Source: Fasciola hepatica
Lineage: Eukaryota; Platyhelminthes; Trematoda; Plagiorchiida; Fasciolidae
Length of the DNA stretch: 64,000 bases
Direction: 5' to 3'
Assembly (NCBI GenBank): GCA_948099385.1
Contig: CANUEZ040000193.1
Location: 8,010,501 to 8,074,500 of the forward strand
Notes under the pieces: generated by a model
Databases searched by the model: none
What the model was told of the DNA's origin: nothing
The model's input: the letters and a program-made list of their open reading frames with translations, nothing else
Shown here: positions 10,986 through 23,284 of the stretch, piece by piece
How the letters are laid out: each line of letters opens with the position of its first letter
Position numbering within the stretch: the first letter of the stretch is position 1
Translations under genes and position numbers: made by a program

Positions 10986-11541
10986 ATTCCTAATCTTGTT
11001 ATTTTAGGGCGCAGTTTGCATCACTTCGATGTCATATTTTCATCCGAATCGTGTTTTCGGGGTAAATATGCCCTCTTATCGAGTTGCCTCATCATTCTAT
11101 TTGGGAACCTCAAGGAATTCTGTGTTAGACCATCAACGAGGTTTTCTTTTTTCCTCCTTGCGTGTTTTCATCCTTTCTCTCCCCCTTTGTTCTGCCTTCT
11201 AAAAACGTAGGAGTTTCGTTTGATTTTGAGGTATCCGTTGCCATACGTCGTGTATTTTTAAAAGCATCGTCACAAATATGTGACTTACTCCTCTATTTCA
11301 ATGAAAAACTTTTCGGCTCCACTTGAATTGACAACGACTAACCTTCTAGTTAAAACGGTGTAGTTACCTTTATCGTGGTATGATGCTGTGCTCTCCTTCA
11401 GATACCATATTAGGCGGTGGTCCATCTAATACTCATCACCCCTCACCAAATAATGTTTGATTTCTCTAGATTCCTCCAATAATAACAAGTCAGGTCCCCA
11501 TTTTTCCGATGTTCCTGTTCTCACCACTCACTGCTCATCAG
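10986..11541. other. No recognisable feature
   Basis: This lies beyond the mirror-duplicated block. A short pyrimidine-rich stretch (about 11140-11190) is the only visible compositional feature. No gene is supported. Confidence 0.4.
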
Positions 11542-11707
11542 CCAATGCAGCAGGAACTAACGATGCAGTCAGTACGAGGAATATTACCGTTTGACCACGG
11601 CATGTCTTCTGTTGACACTCATATGTGCTCTGGTGCCTTAGGTTTACCATGGACAGTAACATGCGCGCTGAGTTTAACCTACTATCCCTGGAATATCTCA
11701 CCTATCG
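11542..11707 (+). CDS. Candidate host-gene internal exon (166 bp)
   Basis: An open stretch of 55 codons is preceded by a pyrimidine-rich acceptor (ttcctgttctcaccactcac, then ctgctcatcag ending at 11541) and followed by a strong donor, g|gtaagt, at 11708. The frame is open across the whole interval (about 11509-11733). The peptide is moderately hydrophobic, with two cysteines and the local motif YYPWNISPI. I do not recognise the protein. Schistosome genes often have short exons in long introns, so an isolated exon is possible, but chance is a real alternative. Confidence 0.25.
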
Positions 11708-14700
11708 GTAAGTTGTGGTCAATCCACACATAATCAAAAACATTCACACCGATGCGCAACTAGCTCTAATTGTCGCGTCAGTCTGATGCTAGTTTTAGTC
11801 ATGCATTCTGGTAAAACTGGCTTACGAAAATATTCATATCGATTCAGCCTAATTCTTGAGTTTGATTCGTTTATTTTCCTCTTTCTATGATTCTTTTCAT
11901 CTAAGGATCAGTGAACATTCACGTCATCATTATGTTACTGAGAATGCACGTTTGCAAATGAATTACATGCAAAACGTCAAGCATATAAACGGATACGAGC
12001 AGACCTCGAGGAGTAGAAAAGATTGACTAAATATAGGAGATTTTAGTTCAGACATCAATGAGAAGAAACAAGTCAGCTCAACAATAATAATGAGTATCAT
12101 ACAAGGAATATTAGCCGCATATACACAGCATGAAACAGTAGAGCATTCATGAAAGCGGCCGGGCCGTTCTTCTTCTTTGAATGCGGTCGTGTATAGGGGA
12201 TTGTGCTCACATATTTGGTTCAGTGCAGAAGACTGCTTTCTCTGCTGTTAGCCTTCTTATTGCTGTAAAAACCTACCTTTTGTTTGCTACCAATATAGGC
12301 GGCGACCTTAAATATTAGGAAGAATTAAAACGTTTCCTGCGAAAATAATTACATTTTGTGGAAATGAGCTTGATTGCAGTAGTTCTATGGACATACACTC
12401 ATGAAACAATTCTCCGTAAATGGAACTTTTCATCATGTTGAATGTGAATACTCAATTTCTTGAGATTTATTTAGGAATTACTGTGACCCTGGACGGTGAC
12501 ACGAAGAACCTATCGTCTTCTACGAGATATGAGAAATTCAGCAAGCACTCTAAAGCAGATATAAGCCTACTGGCATGGGAATTTTTATAAAATTCGCCTT
12601 TATTCGTCAGAGGTCCAATTCTTCGAATCGAATGATTCCTCTTGAATATTGAAACCTAATAAATCACCCTGATAAAACCAAGAAAAATGACGTGAATGTT
12701 AGTGCAAAGGCCAGTTTTGGAGAGTATGATCTCAAAGGCCGCTAATGACTGATCAATAAACAAAGCAATTCAAGTGCTAAAAATTGAGCAGGTCAATTCT
12801 ATTGTCTTCCTACTTCCAACGACATTTATTTAAAACAAGTGTTTGATTCTTACAAAAAGGAGAGTTTCAGCTTGAGATCAGGTGACAATTTGCGCAGACG
12901 GACACAGTCAAGAATCCTCACATGTAGGTTTGATCATGGTTCATATGACAATGTCTGATTCGATGACTGTGTGAGTTGCAATGAAATTTTGTTATATCAC
13001 GCGATGACGCACTTGACGAAGAATGTCTCAATTCACTCAGACTCGGGAAATTATCTATTTGGCATTGGAATGCCACACACAGTGGAAGCACACGGCCTCT
13101 TGGACCCACAACACAATCAGAAGACACGATGCCTAATGAATATACTGCACGAAACACAGGGCACAAGGCCAAGGAAACTCACAAAACAGAACAATACTGA
13201 TAGAGAGCTCTGGGGTTGCCCAGCTAACTGCTACGCCTGATCTATTGAGGCCTTATGTGTTTCGCCAATTTAAATTTCAGGATCACGGTTGTTGATTTAT
13301 TTTACACTACAAATCATGGAAATACACAACCACAAACGCAGTCGCCCTCTTTCTCGCTCTCCTCACTCGGAAGATGAGCACAAACTTGTCACTCTCACCA
13401 GCATTCGCGGAGTGATGCATAATATCGACTCGACTAGGTGTGAGGCAATTTGATTCCTCAAGCCACCCATGTTATGAAATCACGTGAAGGAAGTAATTTG
13501 AGCTGGAACGTTAAATGATCGACCTTCGAATTTCATAGTAATAACAGAGTCCAACTTCCAGTTCCAACCATCCACATTTTTATCGAAGTGGTATGATATA
13601 ATTCGGCTCCATCTCAATACTCAATCAAATGTTGATAATCGGGAGTATCCATTATTACTGAGTCCTTAAAATTAGTGTCATTATGTATAGTCTAGACAGT
13701 CCTGGATGGTTCTAAATTGTATTTCTTTCTATGCATACGAAGTCACATAGCATTTTTAGAAAAATACGCCTTTGGAGATATCATATATCAGTACCCGGGA
13801 GCGGAGTGATCAGTGTTCGCACTTTGCCGCACTGAACATCACTAATTCGGTATGCCGTTTTGTAGCGAATTCATGTATATATTGGTACGTTTTCATTCAG
13901 TAAGAATTACTGCCTTCGACTCCAGAAAGTCCTGAATGCTGAAATACTATTTTAATCGTGTTTCATCTTAGCAGACGTCTTTGTTCAAAGTCAACACGTG
14001 GATTATTACGTATTTATGCTTCAGTCCGGGTAGTAATGACTGATCAATCTAGATATGTAACGATAAAATTGACTCAGAATGAACATGTGAACTTTTCATC
14101 AACGTGCCTGCGAATCCGCCTTATTCTGACCTGGCCACTTGAACGCTCAGCATTCAAAATGTGATTAGCGCAAGAATTCTCGAAATAATCACCCCACAGA
14201 AAGAAATTTCAAATCCCCAATACATCAGAAATCACCACCGTGAAGATGGAAATAAATCTTTGGGCATATCAAGGTCGGGGAAATATTTCATCATTTTCAG
14301 AAGGCTCAGTAGTGCATGCGTGCATTATCTCTGAAGGTTTGTATAAGATATTCACCGGTTAGTCTGTAGCGTGCAGGATTACAAGTCTCTCAGTTTTTGG
14401 GCTGAATAAAAATATTTCTTCCGTCGGTGTACTCTCGTGTCTGTGTGTGTGTATGTGTGTGATTAGGCTCTCATTGTTACTCTAAAAGGAGAGCAACGAA
14501 ATATTATTTTCTTGATTGTAACGACTATCATATGACTTTTATTGGAAACGTTTGTAACAAGTGACATGGATGGAACGCTTGCGAATCAGCCCGAATACCA
14601 AAATTATATGGTGGAGTATTCACACGATTTCCTGCTGGGTTTTCTCTCTCAAGACTAGGTTGGCATATATTTCACTTAGATGAGTTATTCAAAACTTAGC

Positions 14701-15568
14701 AGTTAACTCTGCGACGATGATTTATTTAGCCACAAAACACATTCATTGAAAAACCTTTTTGCTCTGTCCAACAAGATGTAGCTCTGTTCAACGATCACAA
14801 TCTGAAGATGTTTGTTGCCATTACGGTTTTGTGCTACAACCAGTGATCGCCTGAATATTTGTTCTTTCACTGTGATCTTTTCATCCTAAAGATACGCTGG
14901 ATGTTTTCCCCTTATTTGTTTGGTAATTCATCAATTTGACTCAAGCACCAAGTCCAGTCGTTTCTCTTACTGGCTGAAATTGGAACATAACACTGAACAA
15001 ACCCGATTATGAGTCAGTAAAATATTTTTGCTCTCAGTAAATTTGGTGTATTCACCAGATTATTCATTCTTTATATTCATTCACAACTATGTAGGCAATG
15101 ACCTTACTTCATTCTGTAGTCTGTGTACTCCTTGGTTAAACCAAATCGAAATTTTGTATCGTGAAGTAAATGACAAACATTGACGTGATTGTTAGTTGTG
15201 ACTACCCAGATAAATGACAGAAACAACAGTAGGAGTGCCGTTTTCGTAGCCGAGTATTCCAGTAGATTTGGATTCCACGGAATGCCGGAATGCACACATA
15301 TTTCTCTATGGATAACCTCTAGGTGATGAACGACGTCATCAGAATTGTTTCCAAATAAAATTACAAGTATAAAATTAAGTTTGCTATTGTTATATCAAGT
15401 GCATATCCACATCTCCATTAGAAAAACGGAACAAACCGCTTTTGTCTATTCAAATCTAGCAACCATACAAACTGGTGCTTCATTTTTGCCTTCTGGACCG
15501 GATGTTGATTTTTTGTTTTTGCCCTGATGATCCCATTGAGATGCAGTTTTTCCTAACACACAAACCTT
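11708..15568. other. Unassigned A+T-rich sequence
   Basis: Nothing recognisable was found on either strand. ORFs of 60-90 codons occur at 12918-13172 (minus), 12971-13240 (plus), 13958-14164 (plus) and 15104-15295 (minus), without family motifs. A short interrupted TG-rich run lies at about 14437-14462. It may be intronic or intergenic DNA. Confidence 0.4.
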
Positions 15569-15943
15569 TCATGTATATGACCAAGTATTGTGTGCTGGTA
15601 ACAAGCCTGCCTTTATACCAACCATGACCAGGGATGAATTTCGTAAAGCGAGAAGCCGAGATCGGAGTTCCGTTCTGGTGTGTACACCTTTCATTTGCAA
15701 CACTGAACACAAATATATATAGGGAGTGATGTGCAGTGAGTCATCAAACGTTATCAGTAAGATTGTTCCATTTAGTATACTAATGAACCACACGATGTTT
15801 ATTGTGAACTCACCATGATTAACCCTTGAAGTCACTCCGCGTGCAGCTGTTTTACCCCGTTTGTTTGAAATCACTTGCGATTTGCACACACACAGTGTTC
15901 CCAATGGAACTCCAACTGATATCAGCGCACTCGTGTAACTCAC
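15569..15943 (-). CDS. Unrecognised 124-codon ORF
   Basis: This single open frame of 124 codons from an ATG at 15943 is the longest in the 11-20 kb interval. It contains a hydrophobic stretch near residues 50-65 (IVWFISILNGTILLITF) that could be a membrane segment, and no cysteine pattern. No promoter, splice site or paralogue in the window supports it. It may be a chance ORF or part of an old element. Confidence 0.15.
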   Translation of the reverse strand: MSYTSALISVGVPLGTLCVCKSQVISNKRGKTAARGVTSRVNHGEFTINIVWFISILNGTILLITFDDSLHITPYIYLCSVLQMKGVHTRTELRSRLLALRNSSLVMVGIKAGLLPAHNTWSYT

Positions 15944-16164
15944 CGATGGTAAGCGTGTGGTTCTAGATGAATGAGCACATTTTGATCATACATCTCTCAC
16001 CCCTTGCGTTGCACACTAATCGAATTTCTAGTGGGACATCTTCGCACTGTGAACGTAAATAAAATGGAAGCAAGAAGAACAGTCTAGAGGTTGTTTCATC
16101 AATTAACTTGCAGGGGACTAAGTTTCCTCACTGAATGAGTTGACAGATATGAATCTTCGGTCTG

Positions 16165-16419
16165 AACATTTTATTGTGTGTTGATGCCACGCATTTTCCG
16201 ATTTCCTACTCAAACTTGTGCGATGTAGCATGTGAATGCAACCTTGCTTTTCTCACGGACCATACATGTAATGCAAACAAACCTCTAGTGTTACCTCCCT
16301 GTTATCTTTGTAGCGACCAGATCATTGACGCAATGTTACTGTCTTCAGTCTCAAGTGTATCAGTCAACGATGATAAACCCTCCGAAATGTCTGATAAATT
16401 GCCATTTACAGGTGTATAA
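16165..16419 (+). CDS. Cysteine-rich open stretch, possible exon
   Basis: The open frame of about 85 codons contains eight cysteines, including CDVACEC and PPCYLC. It ends just after acag|gtgtat, which could be a donor site at about 16411. There is no obvious strong acceptor upstream. The serine-rich tail (SSVSSVSVNDD) is low-complexity. I do not recognise the domain. If real, it would be a fragment of a secreted or extracellular cysteine-rich protein, but this is weak. Confidence 0.15.
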   Translation, partial: NILLCVDATHFPISYSNLCDVACECNLAFLTDHTCNANKPLVLPPCYLCSDQIIDAMLLSSVSSVSVNDDKPSEMSDKLPFTGV

Positions 16420-19400
16420 ACATAAAAGAACAACAATTTAGCTGTGTGGTACTAAAATGAAACCTGGCAGAAACCTATATCCTTTAAAAATCTTTGATTA
16501 GCAGTTTACAGAAATTAGGAGATTACGACATGAATTGCCTGTTAGGCGAATGTGTTGGAAGCAGCCCCAACGAACTTTACGTCGATGAAAGGCCCTGGAC
16601 TATACTACTTGACTCTATTTAGGTAGGAGGATGAAGGCAGATTTATTGTTTCATAAAATCAGCAATTTTGATGCTACACATTCTCGATGTTGTCAGTGCA
16701 GTCGTGATCACTTTAACTACCATAGCAGAACTCACAGGTTTCGTCCGTGCGAATTTTCCTATTGGGAATACTGAATACAATTTCCCAGAGCGCTGCTAAC
16801 TACTGCACATTCCAGATTTTAACTGAGTGCTCCATTTTCTCTAGCTGGTCGCCTCAGATTGACTACAAAATGGTGCATCACAAATACCTACTTGTGCTCT
16901 CTTTGGTCCTTGCATAATAAACCCAGTATGATTGTTTCAATATCTATTTCCTTAATCACCATGATATCAACCAAACCATGATTTGAATATGAAAATCCTA
17001 TAACTGAACACAGCGTACTTTTAAAATGAAAATGGTCGGATGTACCTTGAAACTACACCAAATATCAAATAGGCCTACTCCCTAATGTACTTCTAAATAG
17101 GAGCAACAGCACAACTGAATTTGGAGAATATGCTGGATCCATTAGGGTCGCATGTAATTAGCAAAGTTAGGTCAAAATCTAAAAGTTTGCGATATTTTCA
17201 AACAGTAGCACTAGAATTCTGCGATACTCCATACTTTCAGCATTGGCAACCAGTAGACAGAATTAAAGAGAGCTCAAAAAATTGCCCAAACATGAAGTTT
17301 ATTTTTTGATTCTTCCATTACTTCTCCGGAAAGATTATTCCTGAGGTAGGAGGTAAAACTGTGATTTGCCGATTCCATACGCGATGTCGGACTCCAAGCG
17401 TAACTTACAATCACATCGTCCACTGACCCTGTAATGTTCGATTCTGAGCGAGCAAACCTCTTGGTTTACAGTTCGGTTCCCGACAGCAAATCGACTCAAG
17501 CAAGCTGAAACGGAATGCACCGAGCAATGTTAACGGTTCAGCACACAACGACGGCCAGGTCGCCAGCGTAAGTAACAAGAACACACTGTGTCGAATGAAT
17601 GTTTATTGTGTATTCTCGGAGGGCGGCGTCCCAACCGAGCGGCACGAATAATAGTCAAGTTCTCGAGCACACGTGTGTACAGTTATGGAAAAACGTCTAT
17701 TCGGTCCAGTTCGATAAAAACATACATACATCAAGAGAAAGGGTTATACACTTCAAAAGGGTTTCGGTGAGGATTCGGCCGGTCCCGTCCAATGGTTTTG
17801 TGCGGGACTTGGAATATGATAGAAACGAGTGTACACTACATGTTAGTATTAGTTCCATTACAACCCCAGTAATTCTCACTTCCGCCGTTGCACGCAGTTT
17901 GACACGTTAACCAAAGTCCATTGCAAATATTATTTTAATTTTTAGTTAAGTTGGTGTTTGTGTGCGAAACATTCGAGCATGTGGGTATGGCAATTGTTCT
18001 TTTCCATATGTTTGAAACAGGGCATGGTGCATCTTTTTCCTACAGTTAAGACAAAAAAACCGAATTAGGCAGCCCCTCTTTGTGGGCGCGAAATAGTTTC
18101 AAGAACTACAAACCCAACGTATTAAATGGTAGTAAAATAGCCAGAACCTCGGTTCTTGTATATGATTCCATGAAGTCAAAATGTGTAAGACTGGAGAATA
18201 GACATTTTGGCCAAATCTTCACTAGGTCATTCTTGTGGTGCTAGGATGAATTTTTATATCAGACTAGATATTAAGTTTCAAGTAATGCACACATTTCTCC
18301 TTCAATTAAGTGTTACTCGTTTCGAATGAGTTTCAGCATACGCATAGAATCAATCACACAAAAATAATAACGAACCCGTCCGGATTCATATAACACTCTA
18401 TCATGCCGTCGAAATCACCGTGCTTGTTTATATTGACAACATCAATAACTCGAAGAGGATAATAAACGTTTCCACGAATACAGCTTTGGCTTCACCCAGG
18501 TTAAGGAGGCCGACAATATTTGACATTATAGGGAATGCTCTCACTGTACAACAATTACAATCTGATTTACCATTAGGGTTTGAAGGAAATTTTACGTGTG
18601 GAAAACGGCCGAAATGACTTATATTTGTGTTTGTATTGCGTATTACAATCAGGGAGTGAAAAAATTCCCTGATGCAAGGTAATTATCCGTCTTTACCCAG
18701 TCAACTGATCAGCACGCCTTCACACACGCGTGCCACTGAATAACCCGAGTGAACAATAACTATATACCTGTCCGACACAAACAGACAACAAAACTCAATC
18801 TGGTTAAAGTGTTGGTACGATGTCCCATCCAGCGGAGAAGACCTGATATGGTGGATATAATTCCCTCGAAATTAATGGAACAGATACCGTGTCTCTCCTC
18901 GATGTTGTCAGCCATTGTTTAGTATCATAGAAGATTACATATAAAGAAAATTTATTTCGGTGGTTCGGACCAGTCCCGAAGGAAGCTAAGTGATGCAGTG
19001 GTAATGTACATATCACGGAGGTGAAAAGGCCATTGTTCAAATTCTGTGTATAACAGGGAGTATAAATAAACTCAAGTAGAAGCGAAGCTGGAGTCTGGTG
19101 CTTCCGAGTGCATGGTTGGCTGGAAAGATGAAATCCAAATGGCAATCAACCAAGCAAAGTGCCACTTATCCTCAGAGGTAGTTGTGAGAAATACACAAAA
19201 CTCAATTAGTCATGCCCACCAATAGAGCAAAACCATCGGGATAGCGCGCTCAAGATTTTCGCTTTTACCAGCAAATCGTTCTGCCATTAAACACACAGGT
19301 TTTACCGTGCTGTGTTGTCATCTTCAATTTCTCAATAAGAGGCTGAAATGATGAGATTTGCGAGCACAAGTCACGTGCGGCAACGTACATAGCAGAACGC

Positions 19401-20378
19401 GAATGCGTATACGACCACATAAATCAAGGAGAATATGCTGGTGACACAACAGTTACACGGGAGAATTAAACAAGTAGAACAGGAGAGATTCATCAAATGG
19501 CAAAGCAATAAGGTAAACCCGAATAATTTATTTAAGTGCAGTGTTTAATTATATGCGAGAGAAAAGTAAATTTGCTACCATTAGGAGGTTTTTCAGGTCA
19601 ATGAGATTTCATCTATTCTCCCTTGGACACGACTTGAAGCAGACAAGGTTTGAAATTATGTATGGAATCATTCTAGGTGGAAGGTCCGGGAATACAGATA
19701 TCATGCATGAATGGGAGCGACAAATTACGTCTGTGTGCAACGGCTGAGTATCACCCTGACATTTCTTGTTGATTAGAGATTTTACAAGACTTATTGTGCT
19801 GACCAATGAGTAAGGTCAAAAGTGCACCGATCATAGATGAATTGTGACTTGTAATTACCAAGCCACGGAGTAGTTTGATAAGGTCCAGGTTCCGAAATAC
19901 GAGGAAGTTTACTTCAACTTTCCCCTTTGATTTGCAAGCAATTGAGAATAAATGTATTCCTTTGGGCAATACTAATCCACGGGAGGTCATGTTTTGGGTT
20001 AACATTGTATTTCTCCAATCAAAGAACTGTAATGGAATGAAGTTGTGTCCCTTTTGGGGCCGTCATATGCATGACCTACCGACAGCTCATCCTTCGTTAT
20101 GGATAGAGAGCCTTTTATTTATTTGTCAGGGACCTTGGACAGCTTCAGGATTTTCAGGAAATAGGAAGCGGCCTGTGTGCCTAATCAGAGGCTGAGGAAT
20201 ATTCATGAAGTACACAACGGATTGATCGGACGGGTCTGTATCAGAACGGGGTAACGTGGTGTTTTTGAGGAATCTTTACTATCAACTATGGACCTCTTGG
20301 GTCTGCGGACAAACTGGCAATGACGGAAGGTGTGTTTAAAGACAACAAGAAATGAGTTTCTCACTGCTTATAGTTCTT
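16420..20378. other. Unassigned A+T-rich sequence
   Basis: No recognisable element was found. Scattered ORFs of 60-113 codons occur (17599-17910 plus, 18804-19145 minus, 19875-20195 plus), none with known motifs. The region corresponding to the non-LTR reverse transcriptase present at 44.2-45.4 kb was looked for on the minus strand and not found. Confidence 0.35.
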
Positions 20379-22380
20379 CTAGTGAAAGACTGCTAGATGA
20401 GCTCGTTTTCCTGAGTTAGTTGCGTCGATAACTCCGAGAACAATTGTGATATCTAATGGATTGTCAATGGCAAGACCAGGTTCGAAAAATGTATGACGAA
20501 TCACAAAATAAATTTCATTCAACGTTATCTGCACGACCACTAGACCGTGGGTGACGAAGAGCAGTGTGTTTAACTTTTGAACCAAGATCTCATAGCCAGT
20601 TAGCCGAGAGTTGAGCAGCTGAATTGGTGCCACTGTCAGTAACTGGCACAAACATAATCCCTCCTCTGTTGAATCCTTTTCCGTGCGTAGTGTGTTTTTC
20701 TGTACACCTTCGATCGGCGGGGTAAAGCATCACTGATCACAAGAGTGTAGTATTTACCCAAGAAGGATCCACGATAGTCTGAAGGAAATTTAGATCGCAA
20801 GATATCTCTCACCTTAATCCAGGAATGTGCATTGCACCAGAAACCTTGAAACATTTTAAAACAAGCTGTTGTATATCCAATGAATCGGGTGAAGAAGTTA
20901 GGAGAGGGACATCAATGTGCAAATTACGAACAGCTTTAAAACTGGTAGGGGGAGGTCCTGAATCGAAAACGAAGAACGAGTGAGAACTTGTGCCTAGTAA
21001 TACATGGATCAGTCTTCTTGGTTGGATTAATCCTATCGGTGGGATAAACGCAAATCACAGCTTTACGTGAAATGATGGATTATACACTCCCAGTGTCAAC
21101 AATAAAAGTGTGTTGACTACCCTGTTGAGTATGCAACGCCTGGTTATATGTGGAACCTTCTCTGACAAGTGTCGAAAAACTGGTAGGAAATAAAGAAGTG
21201 TCAAATGATGCTGAGAGGATCGGCTGTCGATATGCTGGGCTACTGCTAAAAGCACTATCATTGTGACCAAACTTACCACAGGCGAAACACGTGGCTCGTC
21301 GACGAGGACATGTGAAACAACGACGTAACTGACCATATGAAATACACTCGCCCAAATCGGAGCTTTTACAGTCAGATTTCGAACAAATCGATCGCTCAAG
21401 TGGGGCCGATTGTCACGACAACGTATCGGCTTGGTAAAATGAGGCAAATTTTGAGTGTGTCGAACTACTTGATTTTTAGAAGATTTGAACCGTGTGGACT
21501 CCGAAACAGCATTTACTTCCCGATACTTTTCACGAATTCGGCTAACACGATGAAGGGACTCATCAGTTGCAAGCAGCGGCCTCTGTTTCAAACTGGAAGG
21601 TTGATTCCTACAATCAAGCGAATGCACAGTTGATGTTCCCATGTCGGACCTTAGTCGCACTTCGCTGCCTGTATCACCAGCTGAAGAAGGAATTCACGAA
21701 CGGATCGGTTTTCAAGTAGTGTGAGGCTGTTTTATTTGGCTCTCTCAGCAGCAGTGAAATTGACCAACATGGAATGCTATAAAATGATGATTATTACCTT
21801 GTCGTTTGGTAGAATGATGGTAGGATCCGGGAAAAACGACGTTCCCATGGGAGTGTATGCATTTCTGCAAATGGGATGAACGAAAAACACTGTTTTCTTT
21901 GCATCATCCAAAATGATTTCGGGCATTATACGACTTATTGAAACAATTCATGTAGTCGTCAACCAGTTGGGATGTAGAACTTACATCATGAGGTTCCATT
22001 TCAGATGCAATCATGGTTTGAATCCTTTGCGCGACGCCAAATGTGAAATCAAATGGATTGAATAGACTAAACCCCGCACACAACCACTGCGAAGTAAGAA
22101 CATCAAGAACTCATAGGACGTAGCTCAATATTTCATCTGAGCGGTATCACGTACGGTACCATTATGTACTATAAAAGAGAGAGTACAGTGAAATAAAATA
22201 GAATGCTTCAATATTGAATTTTACAATAATTCTGCTTGGAGGCACATTCTTTGATATCGTCAAGTAGTGGCCGACGAGGATTTTCGTCTTTGCTTTATTT
22301 CAGGCCGCCGTCGAGAGACAGATTCGAATTCACACAAGCAACTGTGTGATCATTGCCAACAGACGGGGACCAAAATGATC
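20379..22380 (-). mobile_element. Ty3/gypsy-type LTR retrotransposon remnant lacking reverse transcriptase (copy 1)
   Basis: On the minus strand, from high to low coordinates, there is a non-coding LTR-like stretch with an aataaa motif (22380-22090) and a gag N-terminal stretch (about 22055-21900). These are followed by a zinc-knuckle segment FACGKFGHNDSA (about 21300-21255, final cysteine replaced by F) and the retropepsin active site FIVDTGSV (about 21103-21080). Next come the protease C-terminal part (about 20990-20830) and, almost directly after, the integrase core: YRGSFLGKYYTLVISDALP (about 20790-20735), TDSGTNSAAQL (about 20640-20610) and ADNVE (about 20530-20510). The integrase D, D and E positions are visible. 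No reverse transcriptase or RNase H is present between protease and integrase. Frameshifts and stops make it a fossil. It pairs with 41925-43820. Confidence 0.8.
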
Positions 22381-22936
22381 AGCAGTTTAGAGTTGATCAG
22401 TGCCAGCTGAAACCAAGAGCAATATGGTCGATCTGACTGCAAAGCTGTTGAGACGCAGCAGGGTGCCAGGTTATTCGGTGGAGCTCATTGTGCCAGAAAT
22501 TTGTATTCGCTAGCAATGGTCCATGGTAGGGACATAGTTGAATGGGTCGGTCACTGTTATCGGTTCCATCGCCTGGAATGTCGAAACGGTTTACTTCATT
22601 TCTCTCCGTCTCTTCTAGCCTTCCAACTTGAACACTGAATTGACCAACAACATCCATGATGTCCGTTGAACGCACGCTAAGGAGCAATTGATAAAATCAT
22701 GGTAGTATTTTTCTTTAGCCTCAGACGAGTTGCGGTCATCTGAGGCATGCACATACACGACAAACAGGCATGGACTCTTCAGTCTAGTGCGGTTTTCATG
22801 TATAGAACCGTTCACCTGAATCGCACATAGACGACTGGTCATTGGAATCCAGTCGAGCAGTACACGCTCAGTCTTCTGGCCAAGAACGATGCCAACGCCA
22901 GCCTTACCACAAGCACTAGACACCGAATGACCCGGC
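21836..22936 (-). repeat. 1.1 kb near-identical inverted repeat core (partner 41382-42482)
   Basis: Coordinates sum to 64318 with its partner. Only about five or six substitutions and no indels were seen, so identity is about 99.5%. Homology continues on both sides, but at about 80-85% and with indels. The core crosses the endonuclease/LTR-element junction, so it does not correspond to one mobile element. Confidence 0.9.
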
Positions 22937-23170
22937 GTGCCAAGAGTGAAATGGGATTTCCAGTTTGTAGCTGGTGAGCGAAGTGTTACCACTGAAGTAT
23001 GGATTTTTATGCTTGTTTCGAGGACACGATGAACATCCATTCGGAATGTTTTAAAGAGTTCCAGATATGGCAGACTCTGGCCACGTTTGACGAGGTGTGC
23101 GGATGCTGAAAGCAGCTGTGTGAGACGAATGCTTAGGTTTGAGAATCGATTCTCTCTTCTCTTGTATCAT
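22397..23170 (-). mobile_element. Non-LTR retrotransposon endonuclease domain (copy 1)
   Basis: The minus strand encodes an apurinic-type (EEP family) endonuclease of the kind found in abundant trematode non-LTR elements. It begins near MDVHRVLETSIKIHTS (23040). GKAGVGIVLGQKTE and LDWIPMTSRLCAIQ (about 22920-22820) and CLFVVYVHASDD (about 22770) follow. After a frameshift come RSTDIMDVVGQFSVQVG (about 22675-22620), LANTNFWHNE.HRITW (about 22515-22465) and QIDHIAL (about 22430). The catalytic G-D-F-N segment has decayed to GQFSV, while the Q-I-D-H segment survives. Reading ends at a stop (22397), where LTR-element sequence begins. No reverse transcriptase follows on this side. Confidence 0.85.
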
Positions 23171-23284
23171 ATTTGCTACCGTTACCGAGAGTTAGAAGTT
23201 CACGTTCACGACTCGTTGTGGCCCTTCATATCTGTTCAGAATATGGGCACAATACTAAAGACGGAGCAGGTTCATGGTTGACAC

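Noticed and set aside
16400..16419. LPFTG resembling a sortase signal
   Set aside because: The context is eukaryotic, with no membrane segment or basic tail. It is chance.
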